Positions 33,886 through 42,489 are shown, numbered from the stretch's first letter. The stretch is 64,000 nt of DNA from Ruminococcus flavefaciens (GCF_900143025.1 NZ_FRCT01000006.1:216557-280556); one strand, 5' to 3'. Numbers and translations: made by a program. The notes: generated from the letters alone by a model not told the origin.

Positions 33886-34986
33886 ATGATGAAGAAAAGA
33901 TACAGCATACCGCTTATTATCATAGGCGTCATGGTGGTGCTTAACGTTATTTCGCGCTTCAGTACGTCTTTTTCGGACTTTTATGTGAAATACATATTCC
34001 ATTACATATCGTCGGCGGTTTCCTTTGTTACGGGAGTTTTTCCCTTTTCGCTCGGAGAGATGCTGACAGTTGCGGCGGTAGTACTTGTTATTGTGGGGAT
34101 ACCGCTGTTCATTCTGCTCCTTATTTTCGGAAAGGGCAAACGAAAAAAAACAGCCGCCTTTGCAGGAACTCTTGTGCTGTGGATACTGTGCTATATCACA
34201 ACTACCGAGACTATGAACTGTTTCATAATGTATCACTGTACTCCCCTTGCTGAAAAATGCTTTCCCAATGCACATGAGCATACCGATGAGGAGCTTACGG
34301 AGCTTTACGGAGAGCTTATCATGAAGTGCAATGAGCTTTCAAAGCAGGTACACCGCGATGAGAATGGCTGTTTCGAGCTCACCTGCGACTTTAAAAGTGA
34401 AGCGAAAAAAGCTATGAAAAATGCAGCGGACAAGCTATCCCCTCAGCTCAGAGGATATTATCCCGACCCTAAGCCCATTGAGTTTTCCTACTTTATGAGC
34501 CAGTCTCACCTGACTGGAATATATCTGCCCTATACTATCGAGGCGAATTACAACGATGATATGGTAAGGGCAAATCTTCCGTCTACAGTCTGCCATGAGC
34601 TTGCTCACCTTAAAGGCTTCATACAGGAGGACGAAGCGAACTTTATAGCCTTTGTTGCTACAACCCAGAGCGATAATGTGGAATTTCAGTATTCGGGCTA
34701 TCTTGATGCTCTTGAATACGTACATAATACGGTATGGGACAATGAGATAGAAGATGCGATGCCTCTTTCCGCTCTGATATCTGATGAAGTACTTGCGGAC
34801 TGGTTCAGGTTCATGCCCGAGAATTACTGGGAGGAGAACGCCTCAAAAGAGATAATCTCCACGGAGACAGTCAGCGAAGCTTCAACAGCCGCTATTGATA
34901 CGAATATTAAGATGAACGGCAGAGATGAAGGCATAAAGGCTTATTCTATGGTGGTAAATCTCTTGCTTGACTATTATTACCCGTAA
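33886..34986 (+). CDS. DUF3810-family membrane protein with HExxH
   Basis: A 366-residue membrane protein. It has three transmembrane helices in the first ~115 residues (including LPLIIIGVMVVLNVIS-like and AAFAGTLVLWILCYIT) and a large external/soluble domain. That domain carries the zinc-protease-type motif CHELAHLKGF at ~237 and EDEANFIAF about 15 residues later, which could supply the third ligand. This is the DUF3810 pattern. A metallopeptidase activity is plausible but unproven for the family. ATG 33886 is followed by a second ATG (33889); GGGGGAG precedes both. The lipoprotein array begins 28 nt downstream without a terminator, so they may be co-expressed. Confidence 0.82.
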   Translation: MMKKRYSIPLIIIGVMVVLNVISRFSTSFSDFYVKYIFHYISSAVSFVTGVFPFSLGEMLTVAAVVLVIVGIPLFILLLIFGKGKRKKTAAFAGTLVLWILCYITTTETMNCFIMYHCTPLAEKCFPNAHEHTDEELTELYGELIMKCNELSKQVHRDENGCFELTCDFKSEAKKAMKNAADKLSPQLRGYYPDPKPIEFSYFMSQSHLTGIYLPYTIEANYNDDMVRANLPSTVCHELAHLKGFIQEDEANFIAFVATTQSDNVEFQYSGYLDALEYVHNTVWDNEIEDAMPLSALISDEVLADWFRFMPENYWEENASKEIISTETVSEASTAAIDTNIKMNGRDEGIKAYSMVVNLLLDYYYP

Positions 34987-35014
34987 TTTCTTACATGAAA
35001 TGGAGATAAAACAT

Positions 35015-36124
35015 ATGAAAAGAATAATTGCAGGTATCATTGCGTTTACAACAGTGCTTTGTGCATTTACGGGCTGCGGTCCTGATACTGCTGATGAAGC
35101 TGAGGAAACCACAACAGTTGAAACAACAACTGTTTCAGAGAAAGAAACTACAGAGGCTGCAACTGACGCTGACAGCACAGAGGCTTCGTTTGAAGCTATT
35201 GTAAAAGAGTTCTTAGATGCTTACAATGAGAGAGACTATCAGAAAACATTTGAGATGCAGATGCCTGACGGGATAATGAAGGTCATTAAAACAATAGCTG
35301 AAATTGAAAATGCAAAGGACGAAAAAGAAGTATCCGAGGATACTGTAATCAAGGATTATCAGGAATATATTTACGGTGACTCCAAGGTGAACTTCAAGGA
35401 AATAAAAGATATTGAGTCTGTAGATGAAAGTGAATTGTTTAACCTAAAGAGCAGCTTCGGTATGTACGAGTGGCTTGTAAAGTTCATAAATGAGCATGAA
35501 GATGAGATAGCTTCCGACCCCGAAATGCTTGATGAAGAAGCGGATAAATTATCTATAGATGATATAGCTGCTTTCTCAAATATATCAGAGGCTTACAGAG
35601 TAACGATGCAGCTTGAATATGAAAAAACAGGCTTGTCTTATGAGGGAAGAATGTATCTTGTGAAGCTGAACGGAGCTTGGAAGATAAACACATTTGAGGC
35701 TTTGGGCGAGAGGACGAGAACTTCTCAGAAGCAGCTTGAAGTTCCTGCTTCCAGCATTGCAAAGGCGCAGATGACGGCTTGGGTCGAAATGGACGTTGAG
35801 GGAGAGATACCTGATGGCAAATACTGCTTTATAATAAGCTCAGATGAAAGCAAAAATCATAATATCCCCGAATGGTTTGACACTGAGCTGTTTTGTGAAA
35901 AGACAGAAAGCTACTTTGAGAGTATAAATGATACGGAATGGTTCTCTGTTATATGCAACGGAATTGCATACACTACCGCATATGTTAAGACAAGACCTGA
36001 GAATATCAGCAGATATCCGCAGAATTTTGATAATTCTCTTGAGGATATAAATGACCTGATAACTGACGATATGTCATTTGATGAAATGTATGATATCTGT
36101 GTAAAAGCAATAGACGATAAATAA
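35015..36124 (+). CDS. Tandem paralogous lipoprotein 1 of 4
   Basis: A 369-residue predicted lipoprotein. Signal peptide MKRIIAGIIAFTTVLCAFTGC (lipobox FTGC), Thr/Glu-rich linker, then a domain shared by all four neighbours. Common landmarks are FLDAYNERDYQKTFEMQMPDG (~70), the mid motif SSDESKNHNIPEWFD (~290) and the C-terminal DMSFDEMYDICVKAID. The N-terminal FxxAYxxRDYxKxFxM segment recalls NTF2-like or DUF4878-type solute-binding lipoproteins, but this is only a resemblance. ATG 35015 has GGAG at normal spacing. Its last 59 bp are repeated exactly at the end of the next gene. Confidence 0.78.
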   Translation: MKRIIAGIIAFTTVLCAFTGCGPDTADEAEETTTVETTTVSEKETTEAATDADSTEASFEAIVKEFLDAYNERDYQKTFEMQMPDGIMKVIKTIAEIENAKDEKEVSEDTVIKDYQEYIYGDSKVNFKEIKDIESVDESELFNLKSSFGMYEWLVKFINEHEDEIASDPEMLDEEADKLSIDDIAAFSNISEAYRVTMQLEYEKTGLSYEGRMYLVKLNGAWKINTFEALGERTRTSQKQLEVPASSIAKAQMTAWVEMDVEGEIPDGKYCFIISSDESKNHNIPEWFDTELFCEKTESYFESINDTEWFSVICNGIAYTTAYVKTRPENISRYPQNFDNSLEDINDLITDDMSFDEMYDICVKAIDDK

Positions 36125-36126
36125 AA
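36068..36126 (+). repeat. 59-bp perfect direct repeat, copy 1
   Basis: Begins GATATGTCATTTGATGAAAT, covers the last 18 codons plus stop of lipoprotein 1 and two trailing bases. Identical to 37224-37282, offset 1156 bp. It brackets lipoprotein 2 exactly, so recombination could delete or duplicate that gene. Confidence 0.95.
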
Positions 36127-36149
36127 TACCATAAGGGGGAGTGTTTATT

Positions 36150-37280
36150 ATGAAAAAAATAATTTCTGGAATAGTTGCAGTTATAGCTGTAATTTGTATG
36201 TCCACAGGGTGCGGTAATAAAAAAGAGATCAAAGAAACATCAAAAACTGAAAAAACAACTGTTTCTGAGAAAGAATCAACGAATGAAAAAGAAGCAGATA
36301 AAGATGTAGAAGTTAAAAACGATTTCGATAAATCTGTTGAAAATGCAGAATATGGAAAACTCATAAAAAAATTTATAGAGGCTTATATAAATGATGACCG
36401 TAAAGCAACACTTGAAATGCAGGCACCTGAGGGCTTTATGGACATTGTCTATACTTTATGGAAAACCGAAGAATTTGAAGATTATTCAGAAGATGAATTT
36501 TTAAGTTTTTGGCAGGGAAATTTGTATGATAATTATAATGAAGATTTAAAATGGGAAAAGGCTTCTTTTAAGCGAATTGTAAGTTCTGAGGTGATTCAAG
36601 ACGAAGAATTGGAAGATGAAAAAGGATATTATGGTTGCATGGAATGGCTTGTAAAATATGTAAATGAGCATGGCAATGTTAATTCGGATACGATAGAAGA
36701 GGCATTTTACAATGATGATGATTACATTGAAAATCTAAAGTTTAAAGAAACAAAAGAAGTTACTTTTGAAATTGAAGTACCTGAAACGGGAGAGATATTA
36801 CGAGATAAAGTATTAGTTAGCCGAATTAAAGGAAATGAATGGAAAATATCCTGTCGTTTTGGCAATATGTTTTTAGCCAATAAAAAAGATATCGCAGATG
36901 ATAGTGCTTCAAAGTTCCGTAAAGCCGGAAATACAGCTATTGTTGAGATGATGGAAATGGATAAATTCCAAATATCTGATGATTATTATATTTTAAGTTC
37001 TGATGAAAGTAAAAACTTTAATGTTCCGAGTAATTTTGATAAAAGCGAATTTTATCGAATCATAAGAGAGTATTCATATAATCCAGATGATTGGAAATGG
37101 TTTTTAGTCGTAAACAATAACATAGTTAAATATTGTGTTGTTGTTGAAAAGAATTCTTCTATACCTGTTGGCGTTTCTTTTGACAAAGATGAAGATGAAT
37201 CTATTTCAGGAAAGATCAACGATGATATGTCATTTGATGAAATGTATGATATCTGTGTAAAAGCAATAGACGATAAATAA
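36150..37280 (+). CDS. Tandem paralogous lipoprotein 2 of 4, AT-rich
   Basis: A 376-residue member of the same array: signal peptide MKKIISGIVAVIAVICMSTGC (lipobox STGC), charged linker, FIEAYINDDRKATLEMQAPEG, SSDESKNFNVPSNFD, DMSFDEMYDICVKAID. Its base composition is visibly lower in GC than its neighbours: 14 of 60 bases are G or C at 36481-36540, against 25 of 60 at 37501-37560 in the next gene. Codons are A/T-ending throughout except the 3' 59 bp, which match lipoprotein 1 exactly. This fits a more recently acquired or relaxed copy whose end was swapped in by recombination or gene conversion. ATG 36150 has GGGGGAGTG upstream. Confidence 0.78.
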   Translation: MKKIISGIVAVIAVICMSTGCGNKKEIKETSKTEKTTVSEKESTNEKEADKDVEVKNDFDKSVENAEYGKLIKKFIEAYINDDRKATLEMQAPEGFMDIVYTLWKTEEFEDYSEDEFLSFWQGNLYDNYNEDLKWEKASFKRIVSSEVIQDEELEDEKGYYGCMEWLVKYVNEHGNVNSDTIEEAFYNDDDYIENLKFKETKEVTFEIEVPETGEILRDKVLVSRIKGNEWKISCRFGNMFLANKKDIADDSASKFRKAGNTAIVEMMEMDKFQISDDYYILSSDESKNFNVPSNFDKSEFYRIIREYSYNPDDWKWFLVVNNNIVKYCVVVEKNSSIPVGVSFDKDEDESISGKINDDMSFDEMYDICVKAIDDK

Positions 37281-37282
37281 AA
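37224..37282 (+). repeat. 59-bp perfect direct repeat, copy 2
   Basis: Identical to 36068-36126. It forms the 3' end of lipoprotein 2 and two trailing bases. Confidence 0.95.
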
Positions 37283-37304
37283 CAATGAAAACGGAGTAAT
37301 TATA

Positions 37305-38477
37305 ATGAAAAAAGTAATTGCAGGAATTGTCGCAATGACAACAGTGATATGTGCATTAACAGGCTGCGGCAAGGACGCTGCTGACAAAGCAGAGGAAACT
37401 ACAACAGCCGAAACGACTGAGATTACCGAGGAAGTAACTTCACAGGCTGAAACCGAAGCTACGGAGCCGACTACAGAAAAAGAGTCGGAAAAGTCGCAGG
37501 ATTCAGGCTCGGAGGAGGATACAGTCAGAAAAATAGCAGAGGAATTTGCAGAGACTTATAATGCACGAGATTACATCAAGCTTTTCAGAATGAGCTCTGA
37601 GGATAACTGGAATGGCATGGTCGAGGTATATGAAAGAGATCCTGAACTAAAGGCAGAGGGTAAAGATGCTTATGAAATAAGCAAGATATTATTTGAAAAT
37701 ACCTGCGGTAAATATGATGATGATTACAAGATATCGACCATAAAAACTATTACGGAAGCCGACTATAGAGATACCTATTATGTAAGGATAGATCATAATA
37801 TTGGAGAATTGATGCAGGAGTATATTGTCGAACATGGCGGTGCTGAAAAAGTAGATGTCAAAGAATTCAGGGAAATGTGGGAAAGAGTACCGCGAAATGA
37901 ATTCAGTGAAGAAGTAGAAAAAATCAAGGCATACAGGATAACCTTTGACTACACAAAGGGCTCTGAAAGCGGCATTGGTGATATTCTTATCTATAGCATT
38001 AATGACGGCGATTGGACTTTTGGCGAGCTTAACTTTAAGGAAGACAGGCATGAGGAGTATGCCGAATTAGCTGATTATCTAAAGGAATACGGCGGTTATG
38101 AGCTTATCAGTGAATTCAGAGAGAGTGATCTGTATTATGACGATTTTGAGAATGAATGGTATATAGTAAGCTCTGATATAAGCAAAAACTATAACGTTCC
38201 CGAATTCATTGATGATATTGAAGAGTGTGTTTATTATATAGATGAATATAATTATTTAAATCATAAATGGTTCATAGTTGCAAAGGGAGATGAGGTCGTA
38301 TATGCCGCCGTGTGCGACGAAGACAATAATCTCATATATTTTACTGATCCTGGTCCGAATTCGGTTATAAGCATAAAATCTGACGGCGAATATGAATTTG
38401 TTGATGCCGCCGAAGTATCAGCAAGCACATTTGATGATGTATACGATGCCTGTGTTAAGGCATTAAAAAATAAATAA
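37305..38477 (+). CDS. Tandem paralogous lipoprotein 3 of 4
   Basis: A 390-residue lipoprotein. MKKVIAGIVAMTTVICALTGC (lipobox LTGC), then a long Thr/Glu/Ser-rich linker to ~80 and the shared domain (FAETYNARDYIKLFRMSSED, SSDISKNYNVPEFID, STFDDVYDACVKALKNK). It is the most divergent of the four in the middle part. Close spacing (24 nt after lipoprotein 2, 18 nt before lipoprotein 4) suggests one transcript. ATG 37305 follows AACGGAGTAAT. Family not recognised. Confidence 0.78.
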   Translation: MKKVIAGIVAMTTVICALTGCGKDAADKAEETTTAETTEITEEVTSQAETEATEPTTEKESEKSQDSGSEEDTVRKIAEEFAETYNARDYIKLFRMSSEDNWNGMVEVYERDPELKAEGKDAYEISKILFENTCGKYDDDYKISTIKTITEADYRDTYYVRIDHNIGELMQEYIVEHGGAEKVDVKEFREMWERVPRNEFSEEVEKIKAYRITFDYTKGSESGIGDILIYSINDGDWTFGELNFKEDRHEEYAELADYLKEYGGYELISEFRESDLYYDDFENEWYIVSSDISKNYNVPEFIDDIEECVYYIDEYNYLNHKWFIVAKGDEVVYAAVCDEDNNLIYFTDPGPNSVISIKSDGEYEFVDAAEVSASTFDDVYDACVKALKNK

Positions 38478-38495
38478 AACCAAAAAGGAGTAAAA

Positions 38496-39620
38496 ATGAA
38501 AAGAATGATCGCAGGAATCATAGCACTTACAACAGTGTTATGTACATTAACAGGCTGTGGAAAAGATGCTGCCGATGATGTTAAAGATACATCGGTTGAA
38601 ACAACAGCAGCACAGGAGAACACAACAGAGGAAAGCAATTCAGGTGAGTCTGTAGAAGCAGGCTCTTATGAGGAAACTGTCGAGGAGTTTTTTAAAGCAT
38701 ACATTGCAAATGACCGCGAAAAAACTTTTCTGATGCAGTATCCCGATGGATTCGAGGATTTTATAAAGGTATTACTGAGAACATTCGATGGGGATATGAC
38801 AGAAGAGGAAATTATTGATAGTTTCCAGTCTGATATTTATAATGACTATGATGAAGATAAAAAGATATCCTTCAAGGGTATTGTAGACTCCGAGCCTTTG
38901 AGTGATGAGGAAATGGGCGAAATGAAGGAAGGGTATGCAACTTTAAAATGGATAGTAGATTATATTGACCAGAACGGCGGACCTGACAAGGTGGATCCCA
39001 ATGTTTTTAATGAAGAATCGAAAAAGCAGGATTTTGATGATTTAGCAGACAGTGTTAAGCTCGATGAGGCTTATAATTTGAAATTTGAGATACAGAACGA
39101 TGAAACAGGTGAGACCTCAGAGGGTTCGATGATAGTATTCCGTGTTGAGGGCGAAAAAAACTGGTTGATAACCGAATTCAATATTGAAGAAAATGTAAAT
39201 GACAGCGGTACAGAGGCAATGGAGGCTGCGGCCTCTTCTTTAAGCAAAGCAGGAAATACTGCCCTTGTGGAAATGGACGAGGAGAGTTTATTAGGATCCG
39301 CATTGGATAAGGCATTCATTGTAAGCTCGGATGATAGCATGAATTACAATGTTCCCGATGACTTTGATACGGATATATTCAAGAAAAAGATGAAAAATTA
39401 TTTTGAGAAGATGTCAGAGCTTGAATGGATAACTGTTATAAAGGGCGGAGTAGTTTTCTATGCTGCTGTGGATCGTGTCGAAGACCAGCAGAATGTAGGC
39501 ACATATCCTGTCGGTAAAGTTATTATAGACCAAAACCTTGATTATACCGATCTTGATAATGAGAACGGTGAGAAATCACTCAAAGATATTTATGATATCT
39601 GCGTTGAGAGCATCGGATAA
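38496..39620 (+). CDS. Tandem paralogous lipoprotein 4 of 4
   Basis: A 374-residue lipoprotein. MKRMIAGIIALTTVLCTLTGC (lipobox LTGC), Ser/Glu linker, FFKAYIANDREKTFLMQYPDG, SSDDSMNYNVPDDFD, KSLKDIYDICVESIG. The signal peptide and the KDAADD/KDAADK segment after the Cys are closest to lipoprotein 3. A hairpin that masks the yabP ribosome site lies in the gap downstream. ATG 38496 follows AAAGGAGTAAAA. Function unknown; extracellular binding is the default inference for this layout. Confidence 0.78.
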   Translation: MKRMIAGIIALTTVLCTLTGCGKDAADDVKDTSVETTAAQENTTEESNSGESVEAGSYEETVEEFFKAYIANDREKTFLMQYPDGFEDFIKVLLRTFDGDMTEEEIIDSFQSDIYNDYDEDKKISFKGIVDSEPLSDEEMGEMKEGYATLKWIVDYIDQNGGPDKVDPNVFNEESKKQDFDDLADSVKLDEAYNLKFEIQNDETGETSEGSMIVFRVEGEKNWLITEFNIEENVNDSGTEAMEAAASSLSKAGNTALVEMDEESLLGSALDKAFIVSSDDSMNYNVPDDFDTDIFKKKMKNYFEKMSELEWITVIKGGVVFYAAVDRVEDQQNVGTYPVGKVIIDQNLDYTDLDNENGEKSLKDIYDICVESIG

Positions 39621-39646
39621 TAATACTGTCAGCATATAAAAGCAAG

Positions 39647-39683
39647 CCTCCGAATATACTTGAAATATCAAGTATTTCGGAGG
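39647..39683 (+). promoter_or_regulatory. Hairpin burying the yabP Shine-Dalgarno
   Basis: CCTCCGAATATACTTGA (39647-39663) pairs with TCAAGTATTTCGGAGG (39668-39683) with one bulge and a 4-nt loop. The last five bases, GGAGG, are the yabP ribosome site. No U-tract follows, so it is not an intrinsic terminator for the gene upstream. Confidence 0.65.
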
Positions 39684-39690
39684 TATGACC

Positions 39691-39969
39691 ATGCAGGACA
39701 AGACTGTAAAGCAAAATCAGAACATTATTCTCGAAAACCGCAAGAGTCTGAGTATATCGGGCATAACCGATGTAGACAGCTTTGACGAAAAAGAGATAAG
39801 CCTGTATACTCAGCTCGGCGAGCTTACCATACAGGGACGTGAACTGCATATCGACTCTATGAGCGTAGAAACAGGCGATATGACTATAACAGGCGATATA
39901 TGGGCGATGATATACGGCGACAGGGATAGGAAGGGCCCTTTATCCGCACTTGGAAGGCTGTTCCGATGA
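39691..39969 (+). CDS. yabP: Sporulation protein YabP
   Basis: A 92-residue YabP-family protein (QNIILENRKSLSISGITDVDSFDEKE, split as the conserved N-terminal half; LYTQLGELTIQGREL in the middle). In B. subtilis yabP and yabQ are sigma-E-controlled mother-cell genes; YabQ is needed for the spore cortex. Start ATG 39691 is 7 nt from GGAGG (39679-39683); ATG 39685 is only 1 nt away and not usable. Its stop overlaps yabQ as ATGA. First gene of the conserved yabP-yabQ-divIC-S1 cluster. Confidence 0.92.
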   Translation: MQDKTVKQNQNIILENRKSLSISGITDVDSFDEKEISLYTQLGELTIQGRELHIDSMSVETGDMTITGDIWAMIYGDRDRKGPLSALGRLFR

Positions 39970-40505
39970 GAATTACCGAGACCTTTTTTTCGGTAAGTGA
40001 GGAGCTGCGGCTTTTCGGACTTTCCTGCCTTATGGGAGCTGTAGTCGGAGCAGCTTACGATGTGGTAAGAGTGTTCAGGCTGATAGCTGCACATAATGGC
40101 TTTCTTACTGCTGTTGAGGACATATTTTTCCTGATGCTCTATGCTGTTTCGCTTACAGCCTTTTCCGAAGCGGCTGCAAGAAGCGAAATGAGACTGTATT
40201 TTGTTATCGGCAACGTTATCGGATACGCGCTTTATTATGTTACCATAGGCAGCGTAGTCATGGGAACTATCCGCAAGCTTTTTTCGGTTGTGGGTGCATT
40301 GCTAAGGCTTATTTTCAGACCGTTCAGACCCTGCTGTGCATTTTTACGTAAAAAAGCAACTGCCGAATTTGTAAGAAATTCCAAAAATATAGTTAAACCT
40401 ATTAAAAAAATAAAAATAGTATTGCTAAATAAGCAGCATATGTTGTATAATAAAATGGAAAATACAAAAGAGAAAGAACGTGAAATGCGTTGTCGAAGAA
40501 AATGA
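39966..40505 (+). CDS. yabQ: Spore cortex biosynthesis protein YabQ
   Basis: A 179-residue membrane protein with three to four hydrophobic helices (LFGLSCLMGAVVGAAYDVVR, DIFFLMLYAVSLTAFSEAA, IGNVIGYALYYVTIGSVV). The C-terminus is basic and cytoplasmic. Family assignment rests on this pattern, especially GAAYDVVRVFR, and on position between yabP and divIC. It localises to the forespore outer membrane in B. subtilis. Both ends overlap neighbours by 4 bp (ATGA), giving tight translational coupling. Confidence 0.9.
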   Translation: MRITETFFSVSEELRLFGLSCLMGAVVGAAYDVVRVFRLIAAHNGFLTAVEDIFFLMLYAVSLTAFSEAAARSEMRLYFVIGNVIGYALYYVTIGSVVMGTIRKLFSVVGALLRLIFRPFRPCCAFLRKKATAEFVRNSKNIVKPIKKIKIVLLNKQHMLYNKMENTKEKEREMRCRRK

Positions 40506-40804
40506 GACATGAAAAGGAAAAGAAGAAGGGTCTGTTCAACCGCGGACTTGTAAAGCTTGCAGCAGTTGCAGTTATTATCGGCTGCGGTGTACTTATAGCA
40601 ACAACTCAGAAAGACTGCGCCGAAAAAGAGGAGCAGGTCAGACTTATACAGACCAAAATAGATGCCTATGAGACCGAAAATGCCGAGCTGCAGCGCGTTC
40701 TTGACAGTGATGACCTCAATGAGTACATGGAAAAGGTCGCACTGGAGGAAAGAGGCTATGCCTACCCCGACGAGCGCAGATTTTACGACACTACAAGGGA
40801 TTAA
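40502..40804 (+). CDS. divIC: DivIC/FtsB-type septum formation initiator
   Basis: A 100-residue bitopic division protein: basic N-terminus, one transmembrane helix (LAAVAVIIGCGVLIATT, ~22-38), a leucine-zipper-like coiled coil (EEQVRLIQTKIDAYETENAEL) and the C-terminal LEERGYAYPDERRFYD segment of the DivIC/FtsB family. With FtsL and DivIB it links the Z-ring to septal wall synthesis. Start ATG 40502 overlaps the yabQ stop; TTG 40490 in frame is less likely. Same position as in B. subtilis (yabP-yabQ-divIC-yabR). Confidence 0.92.
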   Translation: MRHEKEKKKGLFNRGLVKLAAVAVIIGCGVLIATTQKDCAEKEEQVRLIQTKIDAYETENAELQRVLDSDDLNEYMEKVALEERGYAYPDERRFYDTTRD

Positions 40805-40850
40805 TCGGGCTTGCAGAGACAGGTCCATAATAAAGGAGTTATAAATAAAT

Positions 40851-41399
40851 ATGCAGTTGGAAATTGGTAAGATCTACAATGGCAAGGTCAAGGGCATCAC
40901 GCAGTACGGAGCTTTCGTTGATATCGAGGGCGGCGGTACAGGTATGGTGCATATTTCCGAAATCGCCAATACATACGTGAGCGACATAAGAGAGCATCTG
41001 ACAGAGGATCAGGACGTAAAGGTCAAGGTCATCGGGATCAACGAGGCAGGAAAGGTAAGCCTTTCAATAAAGAAGGCTTCCGAGAACGGTGACTCTCAGC
41101 AGCGTCAGCGCCGCTTTGACAAAGGACAGGGCAAGTTCGATAAAGGCGACCGCGGTGCAGACAGAGGTGAACGCAGCTTTGATAAGGGCGACAAGGGCGA
41201 GCGCAGCTTTGATAAAGGCGAAAGAGGCGGTGAGCGTCCGCAGCGTAGCAAGCCTGTAGTATGGGAGCCCAAAAAGCAGATACCGCCTTCAGAGATGACA
41301 TTTGAGGACATGATGTCACGCTTCAAGCAGACAAGTGAAGAGCGTATGTGCGACCTCAAGCGCAGTACCGACAGAAAAAACGGTACAAGAAGAAAATAA
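40851..41399 (+). CDS. S1-domain RNA-binding protein (YabR-like)
   Basis: A 182-residue protein with one N-terminal S1 OB-fold (residues ~1-75: GKIYNGKVKGITQYGAFVDI, GMVHISEIA, VKVIGINEAGKVSLSIKKA). It is followed by a disordered Arg/Gly/Asp/Lys tail with imperfect repeats (RSFDKGDKGE) and a short C-terminal conserved part (PPSEMTFEDMMSRFKQTSEER). S1 proteins of this type bind RNA and often associate with ribosomes or nucleoid. Its position after divIC is conserved in Firmicutes as yabR. AAAGGAG lies before ATG 40851. Confidence 0.9.
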   Translation: MQLEIGKIYNGKVKGITQYGAFVDIEGGGTGMVHISEIANTYVSDIREHLTEDQDVKVKVIGINEAGKVSLSIKKASENGDSQQRQRRFDKGQGKFDKGDRGADRGERSFDKGDKGERSFDKGERGGERPQRSKPVVWEPKKQIPPSEMTFEDMMSRFKQTSEERMCDLKRSTDRKNGTRRK

Positions 41400-41408
41400 C
41401 GAAAAAGT

Positions 41409-41443
41409 CTCCTATAGCGTTAAAAGCTATAGGAGTTTTTTAT
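41409..41443 (+). terminator. Intrinsic terminator of the yabP-S1 operon
   Basis: CTCCTATAGC (41409-41418), 7-nt loop, GCTATAGGAG (41426-41435), then TTTTTT. Confidence 0.9.
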
Positions 41444-41523
41444 ATCATGCGTCAAATACGTACCCTATCGGCATAAAAACTGTGAAGCTGATACAAAGAA
41501 ATATTTGAAATACATTGTTTTCA

Positions 41524-41552
41524 TTGACAAACAACTGATAATGGAGTATAAT
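41524..41552 (+). promoter_or_regulatory. Promoter of the amidohydrolase gene
   Basis: TTGACA (41524-41529), 17-bp spacer, TATAAT (41547-41552). Perfect consensus 34 nt before the start. Confidence 0.88.
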
Positions 41553-41585
41553 GTTGTTGGATTTTTGGTTAAGGAGATGTTAACA

Positions 41586-42395
41586 ATGAATTCGGAGGTA
41601 TATGGAAAGTATGAGATAATAGATGCTCATGCGCATATTTTCCCTGAAAAAATTGCGGAAAATGCGACAGAAAATATCGGACATTTTTACGGTATCCCAA
41701 TGGACGGCAACGGAATGAGCAAAAAGCTGCGCGAGGCAGGCGACAAGATAGGTGTATCGAAATACCTTGTATGCTCAACTGCTACTGCGCCGCATCAGAC
41801 AGAAAACATAAACAATTTTATCGCAAAGGAATGTGCCGAGCACAGCTGCTTTTACGGTTTTGGTACGACTCACGCAGATTCCGATGACCTTGAAAAGGAC
41901 ATTGAGCAGATATTGAGTCTGGGACTTCACGGTGTAAAGCTTCACCCTGATTTTCAGAAATTCAATGCCGATTCGCCCGAAGCTTTTAAGATATATGAGC
42001 TTATGGAGGGCAGACTTCCTCTGCTTATCCACTGCGGCGACAACAGATATGATTATTCTGCACCTCATCGTATAAGAAGGATACACGACAACTTCCCGAA
42101 TCTGAAAATACTTGCTGCTCATCTTGGCGGCTATCAGCAGTGGGACGAAGCAGTTGAGTGCCTTACAGGTCTTGACAATGTAAGATTTGATTGCAGCAGC
42201 TCGCTGGCATTTCTTACTCCCGAAAAGGCAGCACGTATCATTAGGAATTACGGTATCGAAAATATCTTCTTCGGTGTTGATTTCCCTATGTGGAGCCACG
42301 AGGACGAGCTTGTGCGCTTCTTGAAGCTTGGCTTTACAGAGGAGGAAAACAAGAAGATACTCGCAGCTAATTTCAAGGAATTTTTAGGACTTTGA
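41586..42395 (+). CDS. Amidohydrolase (COG2159 / Amidohydro_2 family)
   Basis: A 269-residue TIM-barrel metal-dependent hydrolase. Metal-binding signatures in order: DAHAHIFP (~12), LHPDFQKF with preceding GVKLH (~118), LIHCGDN (~145), AAHLGG (~178) and the C-terminal catalytic Asp in FFGVDFPMW (~235). Family members include decarboxylases of aromatic acids (ACMSD-like, gamma-resorcylate decarboxylase) and lactone hydrolases; the substrate here is unknown. Start ATG 41586 follows AAGGAGATG; the frame is open further upstream across the promoter. Monocistronic, with a hairpin after it. Confidence 0.88.
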   Translation: MNSEVYGKYEIIDAHAHIFPEKIAENATENIGHFYGIPMDGNGMSKKLREAGDKIGVSKYLVCSTATAPHQTENINNFIAKECAEHSCFYGFGTTHADSDDLEKDIEQILSLGLHGVKLHPDFQKFNADSPEAFKIYELMEGRLPLLIHCGDNRYDYSAPHRIRRIHDNFPNLKILAAHLGGYQQWDEAVECLTGLDNVRFDCSSSLAFLTPEKAARIIRNYGIENIFFGVDFPMWSHEDELVRFLKLGFTEEENKKILAANFKEFLGL

Positions 42396-42431
42396 TATTG
42401 GGAGATCATTCCCTGCGGAAATAAAATGAAT

Positions 42432-42456
42432 GGGCGCACACTGTGCGCCCTATTTT
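42432..42456 (+). terminator. Terminator-like GC hairpin after the amidohydrolase
   Basis: GGGCGCAC (42432-42439) pairs with GTGCGCCC (42443-42450), followed by TATTTTTG. One-base variant of the palindrome at 815-833; here a T-run makes termination likely. Confidence 0.7.
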
Positions 42457-42489
42457 TGTAAAAATAGTATTAATAAAGCATTATCAAGG

